Origin: Flavobacteriia bacterium
GTDB lineage: Bacteria; Bacteroidota; Bacteroidia; Flavobacteriales_D; Crocinitomicaceae
Reading direction: 5' to 3'
Assembly: GCA_947450325.1 (NCBI GenBank)
Contig: CANFUT010000021.1
Coordinates: 1 to 64,000 of the forward strand
DNA: 64,000 nucleotides
Shown here: piece after piece, positions 31,865 to 42,342 of the stretch
How the letters are laid out: every line of letters starts with the position of its first letter
Numbering within the stretch: the first letter of the stretch is position 1
Translations under genes and position numbers: made by a program
The notes under the pieces: generated by a model
What the model was told of the DNA's origin: nothing
Databases searched by the model: none
What the model saw: the letters and a program-made list of their open reading frames with translations, nothing else

Positions 31865-32329
31865 TTATTTGACTAACAAGACGATGATGTCCTTGAAATC
31901 TTGGTAAAATTGATCGAAAGCGACTAATTTTTCCTCTAAGAATTCGAAGATCGCTATTTGATCTGATTCCTTGAAATAGTTCACAGAGTCTAATTCCCAT
32001 TTTATCCTACTAAAAGAAGTTATTTCTGGAGTACTGTAATTAGAAATCCAAATTCCATCAACTCCCATGCTACTTTCCATCACTTTTTTGAGCTCTTCCA
32101 TTTGCTCCCAAACAATTTCTCTTACTGATTGATCTTTTGCTTGGATGTCAAAACAAACTCTTACACCAAATTTATCAACTTCTAGTCTGAGAAAGATAAA
32201 TTTCACATCAGTAGGGTAGTTTATCCAATTGATTTTTCTACCATTCGAAGAACGATGTTTCGACATGTATGATTTAAAATCTGTCCAAAATTGGATGTTC
32301 TTATCCTTTAATTCTTGTTTAGATAGCAT
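31865..32329 (-). CDS. DUF4268-type protein
   Basis: The 154-residue soluble protein has features of DUF4268: QFWTDFKSYMSKH, GRKINWINYPTDVKFIFLRLEV and VCFDIQAKDQSVREIVWEQM. The C-terminal part reads IAIFEFLEEKLVAFDQFYQDFKDI. Members are found alone or fused to nuclease-like domains, but no catalytic motif is visible here and the function is unknown. Its start overlaps the stop of the upstream lipoprotein gene by 1 bp (TAATG), so the two are translationally coupled despite their different locations. Confidence 0.75.
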   Translation of the reverse strand: MLSKQELKDKNIQFWTDFKSYMSKHRSSNGRKINWINYPTDVKFIFLRLEVDKFGVRVCFDIQAKDQSVREIVWEQMEELKKVMESSMGVDGIWISNYSTPEITSFSRIKWELDSVNYFKESDQIAIFEFLEEKLVAFDQFYQDFKDIIVLLVK

Positions 32330-33228
32330 TATTTTGCGGAAGAATAAAAAATGAATCTTTTGCGGTCAACTACAAGTTCATCTGGTAAATTTTCGTCATC
32401 GTAACTAATTATAATGTTTTTAATTAAAGTACCATGTAATCTTTCTGAATAGCTAACAAGTTGTTGGTTATCATTGTATTCCCAAGATTTTGATTTTTCT
32501 TGCTTGCTCCAATTTGGCCCTAATCGATAACTTTCAATCGGTAAATCCTTATCCAAATAAGTAACTGATTTTTCTGAAAGTGAAAAAATATTCAAGGTAG
32601 AATCTAACGTTTTCGCTAATGCTTGAATTTGATCAAGATTCGCTCCCTTCTCAACAAAAATCTCAATTGAATTTACTTTGTGATTCACAATCTCAACGAT
32701 CAATTTTGGATTTTCGATATTCGGATAAAATACCAATGAATCAAAATTATTGTTGTTTCTAGAAGTGATTACTGCCGTTTTACTGGAATCGCTTCGAATG
32801 AAAATAGGAGGTACATTTCCAAATTCCATGTATTTGAATACATCGATTTTTTCTATGCTTCCATTCGTGTTGTATGTGAATCCTGAGGTCGAAAAAGGGG
32901 AAGTTGAATTATTGTATAAAAAATGATTAAAATCTAATGCTTTACCAGCTGAATTGAAAGAATAAGTTAGTTTCTCAGACATATTATTCTTGTATTTTCC
33001 GCCTTTAACGTAGAGACTTATCTTTTTTATTTTCAATGCATTAATTGCATCTATATTCCATATTGGACCAAAATTATTGGGTGAATCAAAGAGTGCTGTG
33101 ATGTAAATTGGATTAAATATATTCTCTGTAAAAGTAATTTTGTTTTTCTTTTCTGGCTCTACTTTGGTTTTATTCTCAGAGCAAGCAGTGACAAGTACTA
33201 AGCTTAATAAAATCAGATATTTGAACAT
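32329..33228 (-). CDS. Lipoprotein, unknown function
   Basis: Starting at the ATG at 33228 gives 299 residues with a lipoprotein signal (MFKYLILLSLVLVTAC). The longer in-frame start would hide the signal and is rejected. The mature part is beta-rich with repeated aromatic strands (DSLVFYPNIENPKLIVEIV, SYSERLHGTLIKNIIISYD). No family is recognised. It is translationally coupled to the DUF4268 gene. Confidence 0.65.
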   Translation of the reverse strand: MFKYLILLSLVLVTACSENKTKVEPEKKNKITFTENIFNPIYITALFDSPNNFGPIWNIDAINALKIKKISLYVKGGKYKNNMSEKLTYSFNSAGKALDFNHFLYNNSTSPFSTSGFTYNTNGSIEKIDVFKYMEFGNVPPIFIRSDSSKTAVITSRNNNNFDSLVFYPNIENPKLIVEIVNHKVNSIEIFVEKGANLDQIQALAKTLDSTLNIFSLSEKSVTYLDKDLPIESYRLGPNWSKQEKSKSWEYNDNQQLVSYSERLHGTLIKNIIISYDDENLPDELVVDRKRFIFYSSAK

Positions 33229-33290
33229 ATTTACTAGTTTGAAATAATTTGAATTTGAAAAATATTTCTTTTCGATTATTAAAGATAGCA

Positions 33291-33320
33291 AAAAGGTTTA
33301 CCGTTTCCAGTAAACCTTTT
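33291..33320. terminator. Terminator between lipoprotein and yidC genes
   Basis: An 11-bp stem, AAAAGGTTTAC (33291-33301) with GTAAACCTTTT (33310-33320). On the minus strand it follows the yidC stop and ends in TTTTT. Confidence 0.85.
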
Positions 33321-33339
33321 CAAAAAATATCAATGAAGC

Positions 33340-35310
33340 TTATTTTTTCTTTTTAGCTTCTTGTTGTGCTTTTTGCATTTGCTCTAATCTTTCTTGAAAT
33401 TTAGATTTCTTTTTAACTGTTGAATTTCCAGTTGTTGCAGCCGCTTTTCTTGCAGCCATTTTTTCTTTCAACTTGTCTTCATCTACAAAGAACTGCTTGA
33501 TTGCCAACATAATTAAAATTGAAATCAAAGTTGAAATGAAATAGTAATAACTCAAACCTGAAGAATAATTATTGAAGAAGAAAATCATCATGAAAGGGAA
33601 AATATACATAATCACTTTCATGTTTGGCATTCCTGGTTGCGTAGGTTGTTGCATATTTCCGCTGTTTACGTACGTGTACACCAAGGTTGTCACAGCCATT
33701 AATAAAGTGAAAAGTGAAATATGATCACCATAAAGTGGAAGGTATGTACTAAAATCATAAACTGAATCATATGAAGACAAGTCTTCCGCCCATAAAAAAG
33801 GTTTTTGTCTCAATTCAAAAGCCGCAGGGAAGAAACGGAAAACCGCTAATAAAATAGGCATTTGAATTAGCATTGGAACACAACCAGCAAGAGGTGAGGC
33901 GCCACTTGTACGATACAATGACATCATTTCCATTTGCTTTTTCATTGCATCTTCTTTGTTTGGAAATTTTGCATTTAATTCATCAATTTCAGGTTTCAAA
34001 ATTCTCATTTTAGCTGAAGAAACGTACATTTTCCATTGAATTGGCATCAAGAACAATTTGATAATCAATGTTACCAACAAAATAACGATACCAAATCCTA
34101 AACCAGAACCAGACAATAGATTGAATAATGGCTGAATAGCATAAATATTGATCCATCTGAATAATCCCCAACCATAGTTGATGATATCTTCATAATTTGA
34201 ATCATATGATTTTAAAACTTCATAATCGTTTGGACCAAAAAACCAATTGATTTTCGCACTTGCATCACCAGTATTTGCAAAAGCTAAATTCATGGATGCT
34301 TCATATCTTTTGATGTGAGAATGAAAACGGTCTTCTGTTTCACTGAATTTTTTGATTTTCAAACTTGAACCAGATTTATCAAAACCAGCTACTGGCTTCA
34401 TAATAGAACTGAAATAACTTTGTTTGAAAGCAATCCATTCAACCGTTTGTTCCATTTTTTCTTCGTCGTCAGTTGCTTCGCTCAACCAATCATGGTCTTC
34501 GTTTTTATATTTAAAGCAAACAGTTGAAACCAATCTTTGTGCATTCAAAAGTCTTTCTGATTTTTTCAAATCAGCATTCCAATTCAACATCACATTTTTT
34601 GGATTTACTTTTCCAGCGAAACCTTTCAATTTTACTTCAAAATCCATGTCATAAGCTTTTGGCTTCAATGAATAAATAAACTGAATTGATTGATCTTCTG
34701 CTGTTTTCAGTTCAAAAGTAATACCATTTTTGGATGAATCTACTACACTGAATAGTTGATTTCCGGTTGAGAATTGTTTTCCTTCTAATGGAAAACTCAA
34801 TTCATTCACTGCATCATTTTCACCAAATAATTTCAATGGAACCCATTTTTTGCTTTTTGAAGCAAAATCTGTAAAAGATTGGTATTCTTTCAGATAAACA
34901 GCTGCTAAAATCCCACCTTTAGTAGAGAACTCAAATGCTAATTTGTCCGTTTCCAAGCGAATTATTTCACCTTTTACAACCTCAGTTGTTGGAGCAACTT
35001 CTTTAACAACTTCAGCAATTGAAGTATCTTTTTTAGTGATAGTATTTGTAAAAACCAAAGCACCTTTAGCATCTTTGATTTGAACTTTATTTTTGTCCAA
35101 TTTAGGAACTAAAATCTTGGCGGTTTTTTCGTCAATTTTAGCAACGACTTTGGAAGTATCTTTGTCTTTCGCGTCCTTTATTGCCGCTTTGATTTCCTTT
35201 TTTTGTTTTGCAAGTTCCTCTTTGGTAGGCTCTTTAGGTTTATTAATTAAGGTGAAAGTCACCAAAATAGCACCAATAAGTCCAAGACCTAGAATCGTAT
35301 TTCTATCCAT
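33340..35310 (-). CDS. yidC: Membrane protein insertase YidC
   Basis: The 656-residue protein is of the long Gram-negative type. It has an N-terminal membrane helix (GLGLIGAILVTFTLI), a large periplasmic beta-sandwich (residues about 110-380) and a C-terminal OxaI/YidC core with five helices, including GLGFGIVILLVTLIIKLFLMPI and ASPLAGCVPMLIQMPILLAVF. The conserved basic residue of the hydrophilic groove sits near FRFFPAAFELR or the QWKMYVSSAKMRILKP loop. The tail is strongly basic (FQERLEQMQKAQQEAKKKK), which can contact ribosomes. It inserts inner-membrane proteins with or without SecYEG. It begins 2 bp after pyrG, so the two are cotranscribed. Confidence 0.96.
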   Translation of the reverse strand: MDRNTILGLGLIGAILVTFTLINKPKEPTKEELAKQKKEIKAAIKDAKDKDTSKVVAKIDEKTAKILVPKLDKNKVQIKDAKGALVFTNTITKKDTSIAEVVKEVAPTTEVVKGEIIRLETDKLAFEFSTKGGILAAVYLKEYQSFTDFASKSKKWVPLKLFGENDAVNELSFPLEGKQFSTGNQLFSVVDSSKNGITFELKTAEDQSIQFIYSLKPKAYDMDFEVKLKGFAGKVNPKNVMLNWNADLKKSERLLNAQRLVSTVCFKYKNEDHDWLSEATDDEEKMEQTVEWIAFKQSYFSSIMKPVAGFDKSGSSLKIKKFSETEDRFHSHIKRYEASMNLAFANTGDASAKINWFFGPNDYEVLKSYDSNYEDIINYGWGLFRWINIYAIQPLFNLLSGSGLGFGIVILLVTLIIKLFLMPIQWKMYVSSAKMRILKPEIDELNAKFPNKEDAMKKQMEMMSLYRTSGASPLAGCVPMLIQMPILLAVFRFFPAAFELRQKPFLWAEDLSSYDSVYDFSTYLPLYGDHISLFTLLMAVTTLVYTYVNSGNMQQPTQPGMPNMKVIMYIFPFMMIFFFNNYSSGLSYYYFISTLISILIMLAIKQFFVDEDKLKEKMAARKAAATTGNSTVKKKSKFQERLEQMQKAQQEAKKKK

Positions 35311-35312
35311 TT

Positions 35313-36980
<1,668 letters not shown>

Positions 36981-37033
36981 CTATGTTTTTTGCATTATTT
37001 TTTCAACCAAAAGGATAGTTATGAACTTTCAAT

Positions 37034-38161
37034 TCATTTTTGTGCCAAAGAATAGATTTTCTCTATCGATTTCAATACTTCTTGAGATGAAAACTCCATC
37101 GAAGCCATTTTTAAATCGGCTGGATTAAATGAAACTTTTTGTTCGATGAATTGTGTCATCGCATTTACAAGAGAAGCATTATCGTTTTTAGCGACTTGTA
37201 TGCCTAGATTTGCATTCATTTGATTAGCGATGCCGACATTTGTAGAAATTACAGGTGTTCCAGTTGCCCATGCTTCTGCAACAACACAAGAAAAAGTTTC
37301 ATAATTCGAAAAGAGAATCAAAGCGTCTGAATGTTGCATTTTCTTGGCTATTTCTGTAGGTTGCATTGGTCCAGAAAACGCAATGATGTGCTCTAAGGCC
37401 AACTTTGTGACCTTCTTTTGAAGAGATTCATAATTTTCGTCGGAAATAATTTCTAATTCGAAATTGATTTTTCCCTGTTTTTTTAGAATCGAGCATGCTT
37501 CAATAATCCCAGAAACATTTTTATATCTTTCATCCAAAGTAGAAACGTGAATGAATTTAATTGTTGAATTTTGCGGTTTTTCCTTTAAGGTGAAAATGGA
37601 ATCGTAGATAACATTGGGTAAAATTTCAACGTTCAAGTTAGGGAAAGTATGCTGAATTTCACTTCTTAGAAATGAAGAAACAGCAGTAAAAACGGTTGTA
37701 TTTTTAATTACAGACTTTAAGATTAATTTTTCCCGCCAATTCCATGATTTTGCTTTTTCTTTGCTGAAATATGAAGCATGTTCAGTGACCACCAAAGGTT
37801 TTTGAAAATATTTTTTCGCCCAAACAAATTGCAACCCTTTAGATAAGATTACATTTCCATGGATAATATCGACATTTTGAATTGATTCAACACCAGATTT
37901 AAATGCTTTTTTCGCATTGAGCCATTGTTTAATTGGATTTGAACCTTTGGGATATTTAACGATTATTTCAGTTAGATTTTCAATCGATGTCAGCGTTATT
38001 TGAGTACTAGAAACAAGATTATCTGATTGTAAATCCAAAACAGTAACGAAATGATTTTTGGAAACAAGTTCAATATGTCTTCTCACAAAATTCCCTAAGA
38101 ATGGTTTGCTTTCAGTAGGATACCAAGAGCTTAGAAAAAGAATGTGAAGTCTTTTACTCAA
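37034..38161 (-). CDS. GT4-family glycosyltransferase
   Basis: This 375-residue GT-B enzyme has an N-terminal acceptor domain opening LHILFLSSWYPTESKPFLGN, and FVRRHIELVSK is typical of flavobacterial GT4 enzymes. A C-terminal donor domain includes LIPF-like segments, FSGPMQPTEIAKKMQHSDAL and the E-x7-E-type motif SNYETFSCVVAEAWATGTPV. It uses a nucleotide-activated sugar to extend a surface polysaccharide or glycolipid. Donor and acceptor are unknown. It starts 2 bp after the cysteine desulfurase gene, which is upstream on the same strand. This pairing is probably operonic by position rather than by function. Confidence 0.9.
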   Translation of the reverse strand: MSKRLHILFLSSWYPTESKPFLGNFVRRHIELVSKNHFVTVLDLQSDNLVSSTQITLTSIENLTEIIVKYPKGSNPIKQWLNAKKAFKSGVESIQNVDIIHGNVILSKGLQFVWAKKYFQKPLVVTEHASYFSKEKAKSWNWREKLILKSVIKNTTVFTAVSSFLRSEIQHTFPNLNVEILPNVIYDSIFTLKEKPQNSTIKFIHVSTLDERYKNVSGIIEACSILKKQGKINFELEIISDENYESLQKKVTKLALEHIIAFSGPMQPTEIAKKMQHSDALILFSNYETFSCVVAEAWATGTPVISTNVGIANQMNANLGIQVAKNDNASLVNAMTQFIEQKVSFNPADLKMASMEFSSQEVLKSIEKIYSLAQK

Positions 38162-38163
38162 AA

Positions 38164-39303
38164 TTAAACAAGTGTTTTACTGAAAACGGTAACTAACTGT
38201 TCAACAGCGTAATCGATTTCTGCTTTGGTAGTGTATCGAGAAAAAGAAAATCTCACGTTTGGTCTTGTGCCATCTGCTTGGATTCCTTCTAGCACATGTG
38301 AACCTTTTACAGCACCTGAAGAACAAGCACTTCCGCCACTGCAAGCAATTCCTTTTAAATCCAAAGTAAATAGCAACATTCCAGCTTTGTCGGTTTTAGG
38401 GAAACTGCAATTCAATACAGTATAAAGACTTTTTTCAGGATTTATCTCACCATGGAAATAAATATCGTCAAAATTTTGATGCAATGATTCAATCATATGG
38501 CTTTTTAGCGCTTGTACATGATTTTGATGTCCAGTTACATCTTCATAAGCCAAATCCATTGCTTTGGCTAATCCTGCAATTCCGTATAAATTTTCTGTTC
38601 CACCTCTTAAGCCTCTTTCTTGAGCTCCACCATGAATCAATGCTTCAACTTTTAGCATTTTATTAACGAATAGAAATCCAATTCCTTTCGGCCCATGGAA
38701 TTTATGTGCAGCGCATGTAATAAAATCAATAGGCGTATTTTGCAAATCAAACTGATAGTGTCCCATGGTTTGCACAGTATCAGAGTGAAAATAAGCATTG
38801 TATTTTTTACAAAGCGTGGATACTTTATCCAAAGGCAACAATGTAGAAATCTCATTGTTAGCATGCATCAAAGAAACCAATGTTTTGACATCCTTTTGCA
38901 ATAAATCTTCTAAATCATTTAAGTCGACGTTTCCTTTTGAATCAATTTTTACGTGAACGAGTTCAACATTTTCATGTTTTGCTAGATACTCCGCGGTATG
39001 TCCGATTGCGTGGTGTTCAATTGCTGAAGTGATTATTCTTTTGACCCCTAAAGCTTCGATCGAAGTGTGAAGTGCCATATTATCAGCCTCTGTTCCACCA
39101 GAAGTAAAGATTATTTCCGCAGGATTACAGTTCAAATGTTTTGCAATCGACCTGCGTGCATTTTCAATTACAGCTTTAGCTTGGCGACCATAAAAGTGAG
39201 TAGATGAAGGATTTCCAAATTCATTTTGCAAATAAGGGATCATACATTCAACTACTTCAGGAGCGATTGGAGTTGTTGCAGCATTGTCTAGATATACACG
39301 CAT
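38164..39303 (-). CDS. Cysteine desulfurase, NifS/IscS type
   Basis: This 379-residue PLP enzyme takes sulfur from cysteine as a persulfide for Fe-S clusters and thiolated tRNA. It starts MRVYLDNAATTPI and includes FTSGGTEADNMAL, the PLP lysine in CAAHKFHGPKG (Lys201), GGAQERGLRGGTENL and the active-site Cys in SGGSACSSG (Cys327), within a long flexible loop as in IscS-like group I enzymes. No iscU or other Fe-S assembly genes are adjacent, so it is probably a stand-alone NifS-type donor. Confidence 0.94.
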   Translation of the reverse strand: MRVYLDNAATTPIAPEVVECMIPYLQNEFGNPSSTHFYGRQAKAVIENARRSIAKHLNCNPAEIIFTSGGTEADNMALHTSIEALGVKRIITSAIEHHAIGHTAEYLAKHENVELVHVKIDSKGNVDLNDLEDLLQKDVKTLVSLMHANNEISTLLPLDKVSTLCKKYNAYFHSDTVQTMGHYQFDLQNTPIDFITCAAHKFHGPKGIGFLFVNKMLKVEALIHGGAQERGLRGGTENLYGIAGLAKAMDLAYEDVTGHQNHVQALKSHMIESLHQNFDDIYFHGEINPEKSLYTVLNCSFPKTDKAGMLLFTLDLKGIACSGGSACSSGAVKGSHVLEGIQADGTRPNVRFSFSRYTTKAEIDYAVEQLVTVFSKTLV

Positions 39304-39357
39304 TTTCTGTCAAATTTAAGGTGTAAAGTTAAAAATTTAAAGAAATTAAATGCGTTA

Positions 39358-39402
39358 AAAACCAAGAATCAATTTAAAAAACTTCAAATTGATTCTTGGT
39401 TT
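39358..39402 (-). terminator. Terminator of the LamG T9SS gene
   Basis: A perfect 15-bp stem (39361-39375 with 39386-39400; arm ACCAAGAATCAATTT) can extend to 17 bp. It is followed on the minus strand by a run of T residues and lies 10 bp past the stop codon. Confidence 0.9.
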
Positions 39403-39412
39403 AGGATTCCAA

Positions 39413-40567
39413 TTATCTGACTATTAATTTTTTTACTCCAATAAGTTTTGAATCGTGGTTGAAAATGTTTAAAAAGTAAGTTCCATCAGAATGAATTGAT
39501 TTCAAATCCAATGTTACCGATGCGGAACTACTTTTATGTTCAAGTACTACTTTGCCTAAAATGTCGGTAATGATAACATTTCCAATAATTTCATTTTCGA
39601 CACTAATATTTACAAAATTTTCTGCAGGATTTGGAAATATCGCTATCAAATTATTATCAATCTCATCGACTGAAGCAAAATCAACACGTAGACACTCAGA
39701 AGTAGTAGAACAACCATTTAATGATATTTCTACTGCAAAAATACCACCGGAAGTTGGAGTGAAAGTTTGATTTGTAGCACCAGCGATTGGAGCGTTGGCA
39801 TTGTTACAATCTAACCATTGATAAGTTGCGCCTGCTTGAGTTGCTACAATTGAATTCCCCGTTTGAGTAATTGAATTATCGATTGAACTACCTGCATTAT
39901 ATACAGCTTGTATTTCACATTCAGTTAAAGCTCTGCTCCACATTCCAATGTCATCAATTTTCCCATTAAAAAAGCGGTTTAAAAGTCTTGAACAACCAAA
40001 GTGAATCATTTGTCCACTTGTGTTTGAAGAAGCAATTGTTGAATTAGGCATTGAACAATGTAAAACACCGTTAATATAATACTTAGTCGTAGAGTTATCT
40101 CTTGTGATAATCATCGAATACCAAGTATCAGGATCGACAGTGAAAGATGAACAAGAAGTTGTACCAGCTTGACCAAGCAAATAATTTGTTGAAGGCATCA
40201 CAGCGACAATTGTGTGTCCATAAGTTAGGCCTGGGTAATCATTATCGAACGCTGACTGTATAATTGACGACAATGCTGATGTATTTAACCAAATTGAAAT
40301 AGAGCGCTGCGAATGATCAAAAGATAAGTTTAAATCTATCCTAGAACTCGAACCGTTGAAACTATATGCAGAATTAGCATTTCCAAATCTATCAGTAGTT
40401 AAGCCTGCTCCAGAATTTGTGGCGTTATTTCCGTTCCCACTTAAGTCGTTGGTATTTCCGTTAAAAGAAAACCAAGACACTAAATCAGTAGTCGGCACAT
40501 AACTAGGTACTTGACTAAATGATAAAGATGTGAATAATAGCGAATAAAATAATAAATTTACTTTCAT
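39413..40567 (-). CDS. LamG-like secreted protein with T9SS sorting domain
   Basis: The ATG at 40567 gives 384 residues with signal MKVNLLFYSLLFTSLSFSQ. Next comes a LamG/concanavalin-A-like jellyroll (about 25-220: LVSWFSFNGNTNDLSGNGNN; SISIWLNTSA; YYINGVLHC; GKIDDIGMWSRALTECEIQA). This is followed by an Ig-like/PKD-type segment with Cys (TYQWLDCNNANAPIAGATN) and a T9SS type A C-terminal domain (IFPNPAENFVNISV, GTYFLNIFNHDSKLIGVKKL). It should be secreted by T9SS and displayed on the surface; LamG domains bind carbohydrates or proteins. It has its own terminator. Confidence 0.92.
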   Translation of the reverse strand: MKVNLLFYSLLFTSLSFSQVPSYVPTTDLVSWFSFNGNTNDLSGNGNNATNSGAGLTTDRFGNANSAYSFNGSSSRIDLNLSFDHSQRSISIWLNTSALSSIIQSAFDNDYPGLTYGHTIVAVMPSTNYLLGQAGTTSCSSFTVDPDTWYSMIITRDNSTTKYYINGVLHCSMPNSTIASSNTSGQMIHFGCSRLLNRFFNGKIDDIGMWSRALTECEIQAVYNAGSSIDNSITQTGNSIVATQAGATYQWLDCNNANAPIAGATNQTFTPTSGGIFAVEISLNGCSTTSECLRVDFASVDEIDNNLIAIFPNPAENFVNISVENEIIGNVIITDILGKVVLEHKSSSASVTLDLKSIHSDGTYFLNIFNHDSKLIGVKKLIVR

Positions 40568-40714
40568 GATTTTAGATTTAGTTAATGTTAAAATTAGTTT
40601 TACAATCAAATTTATAACTTTTTTTTGAAACTTATAATTTCAAGTAAAAAAAAATCATTTTTTAGCTTATTTTTGCTTTAATTTAAAATAATTCAATCAA
40701 TTATAAAAATACAA

Positions 40715-41296
40715 ATGACGTTTTTGGATAAAATTCGAATAAAAGTTTCGATTCTAATTAATAGATTATCGAAGCCAGTGATGTTGGAAAAATCTAATCT
40801 AAAAAAGAATTTAAATATTAAAGGCACTCGAATTTCCTCTACAACCTTTATCGATTACCCAGAAAACTTGGAACTCGGAGAAAATGTCTATGTCGGGCAA
40901 TTTAATTTTATCGAAGCCAGTAATCATATTAAAATTGGAAAAGGAACTCAGATTACGAATTATGTCTCAATCACTTCACATTCGAGTCATGATTCAATTA
41001 GATTATATGGAGAAAAATATAAATCGACAGTGAATCATCTTGGTTATCAAAAAGGAAAGATTATTGTTGGTGATTATTGCTATATTGGTCCATATTCGCT
41101 ATTGTCACCTGGTACAAAAATTGGCAATGGTTGTATTGTAAAATCACACAGTGTATTAAAAGGAGATTTTCCCGATTTTTCGATTATTTCTGGCAATCCA
41201 GCGCATGTGATTGGAAACACTAGAGAGCGTGACGCGAAGTTTTTAGCTGAATTTGCAGAACTTGAAAGTACTTATTATTTAAATGAAAAAGAATGA
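40715..41296 (+). CDS. Hexapeptide-repeat acyltransferase
   Basis: This 193-residue protein has a left-handed beta-helix (LELGENVYVGQFNFIEASNHIKIG; IIVGDYCYIGPYSLLSPGTKIG; IVKSHSVLKGDFPDFSIISG) and the family-typical ending NPAHVIGNTRERDA. The putative catalytic His lies in SITSHSSHDS. It probably acetylates a sugar of a surface polysaccharide. A TATTTTTG -7 element lies at 40668-40675. It overlaps the next gene (glycosyltransferase) by 4 bp and begins a three-gene polysaccharide block. Confidence 0.88.
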   Translation: MTFLDKIRIKVSILINRLSKPVMLEKSNLKKNLNIKGTRISSTTFIDYPENLELGENVYVGQFNFIEASNHIKIGKGTQITNYVSITSHSSHDSIRLYGEKYKSTVNHLGYQKGKIIVGDYCYIGPYSLLSPGTKIGNGCIVKSHSVLKGDFPDFSIISGNPAHVIGNTRERDAKFLAEFAELESTYYLNEKE

Positions 41297-42339
41297 AAAA
41301 ACTTTTACTTTTCGGACCCGATTCTATTCATCTTGTAAATTATTTAGAACTGATTTCAGGGTATTTTGATGAAGTTTTAGTTGTTACAGATGGGCAAAAT
41401 AGTAGTTTGAAGTATCCTAAGCAAGAGACAGTTAGTTTTAGTATTAGAAATCCGTTTAATAATAAAACTAAAATTTCAAAATTAAAACGAATAATTAAGG
41501 AATTTAATCCCTCTATTATACATATGCACAACATTGGAACTGGTGCGTATCTATTAGAAAAAGCTACTCGAGATATATCTGTTCCAAAAATTGCAACAGC
41601 ATGGGGAAGTGATGTTTTAGTTGCTCCTCAGCGAAGTTTTATATTTCGTCGAATTGCCAAAAATGTACTTTTAAATTTTGACTACTTTACTTGTGATGCT
41701 TATTTTATGGCAAATGAAATGCAAAAATTAGTTGAAAGGGAAATAGATATTAAAATTGCTAATTTTGGTGTTGAAAGAGTTGAAATTGATGAAACAGCAA
41801 AAGAAAATATAATATATTCAAATCGGCTTCATAATCCACTTTATCGAATTGAATTGATTATTGATTTATTCCTTAAATACTCCGAAAACAATCCGAATAG
41901 CGACTGGAAATTGGTAGTTGCTGCAACTGGGTCAGAAACTGAAACCTTGAAGCAAAAAGTTGAAAAATCAAATTTCGCATCAAGAATTGAATTTGTTGGT
42001 TGGATAAACTCAGAACAAAATTTAGGTTGGTATAAAAAAGCAAAAATATATATTTCAATTCCGAAAAGTGATGGAACTTCAATCAGTTTACTTGAAGCGA
42101 TGGAAAATGGTTGTGTGCCAATAGTTTCGAATTTACCAGCTAACAATGAATGGATTACTGATGAATTTAATGGGGTTGTTTTCAAAAACAAATTTGATTT
42201 ACCTCTAGAAAAAGCTGTTTCTATGAATCGAGATTTTATTGCAAAAATCAATAGAGATATCATTCAAATCCATGGTTTAAAACCGAGTAATAGAAATAAG
42301 TTTCTATCAATATACAATCAGGCTCTTGATATAAAATAA
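41293..42339 (+). CDS. Glycosyltransferase, GT4-like
   Basis: The 348-residue GT-B protein has KLLLFGPDSIHLVNYLEL at the start, with the acceptor-domain motif PSIIHMHNIGTGAYLL and TAWGSDVLVAP. The donor part shows IEFVGWINSEQNLGWYKKAKIY and SDGTSISLLEAMENGCVPIV, the EX7E-like signature of GT4. It is cytosolic or peripheral on the inner membrane. Its start overlaps the acyltransferase stop as ATGA, and the flippase begins 3 bp after its stop, so this is one operon for a surface glycan. Confidence 0.9.
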   Translation: MKKLLLFGPDSIHLVNYLELISGYFDEVLVVTDGQNSSLKYPKQETVSFSIRNPFNNKTKISKLKRIIKEFNPSIIHMHNIGTGAYLLEKATRDISVPKIATAWGSDVLVAPQRSFIFRRIAKNVLLNFDYFTCDAYFMANEMQKLVEREIDIKIANFGVERVEIDETAKENIIYSNRLHNPLYRIELIIDLFLKYSENNPNSDWKLVVAATGSETETLKQKVEKSNFASRIEFVGWINSEQNLGWYKKAKIYISIPKSDGTSISLLEAMENGCVPIVSNLPANNEWITDEFNGVVFKNKFDLPLEKAVSMNRDFIAKINRDIIQIHGLKPSNRNKFLSIYNQALDIK

Positions 42340-42342
42340 CAA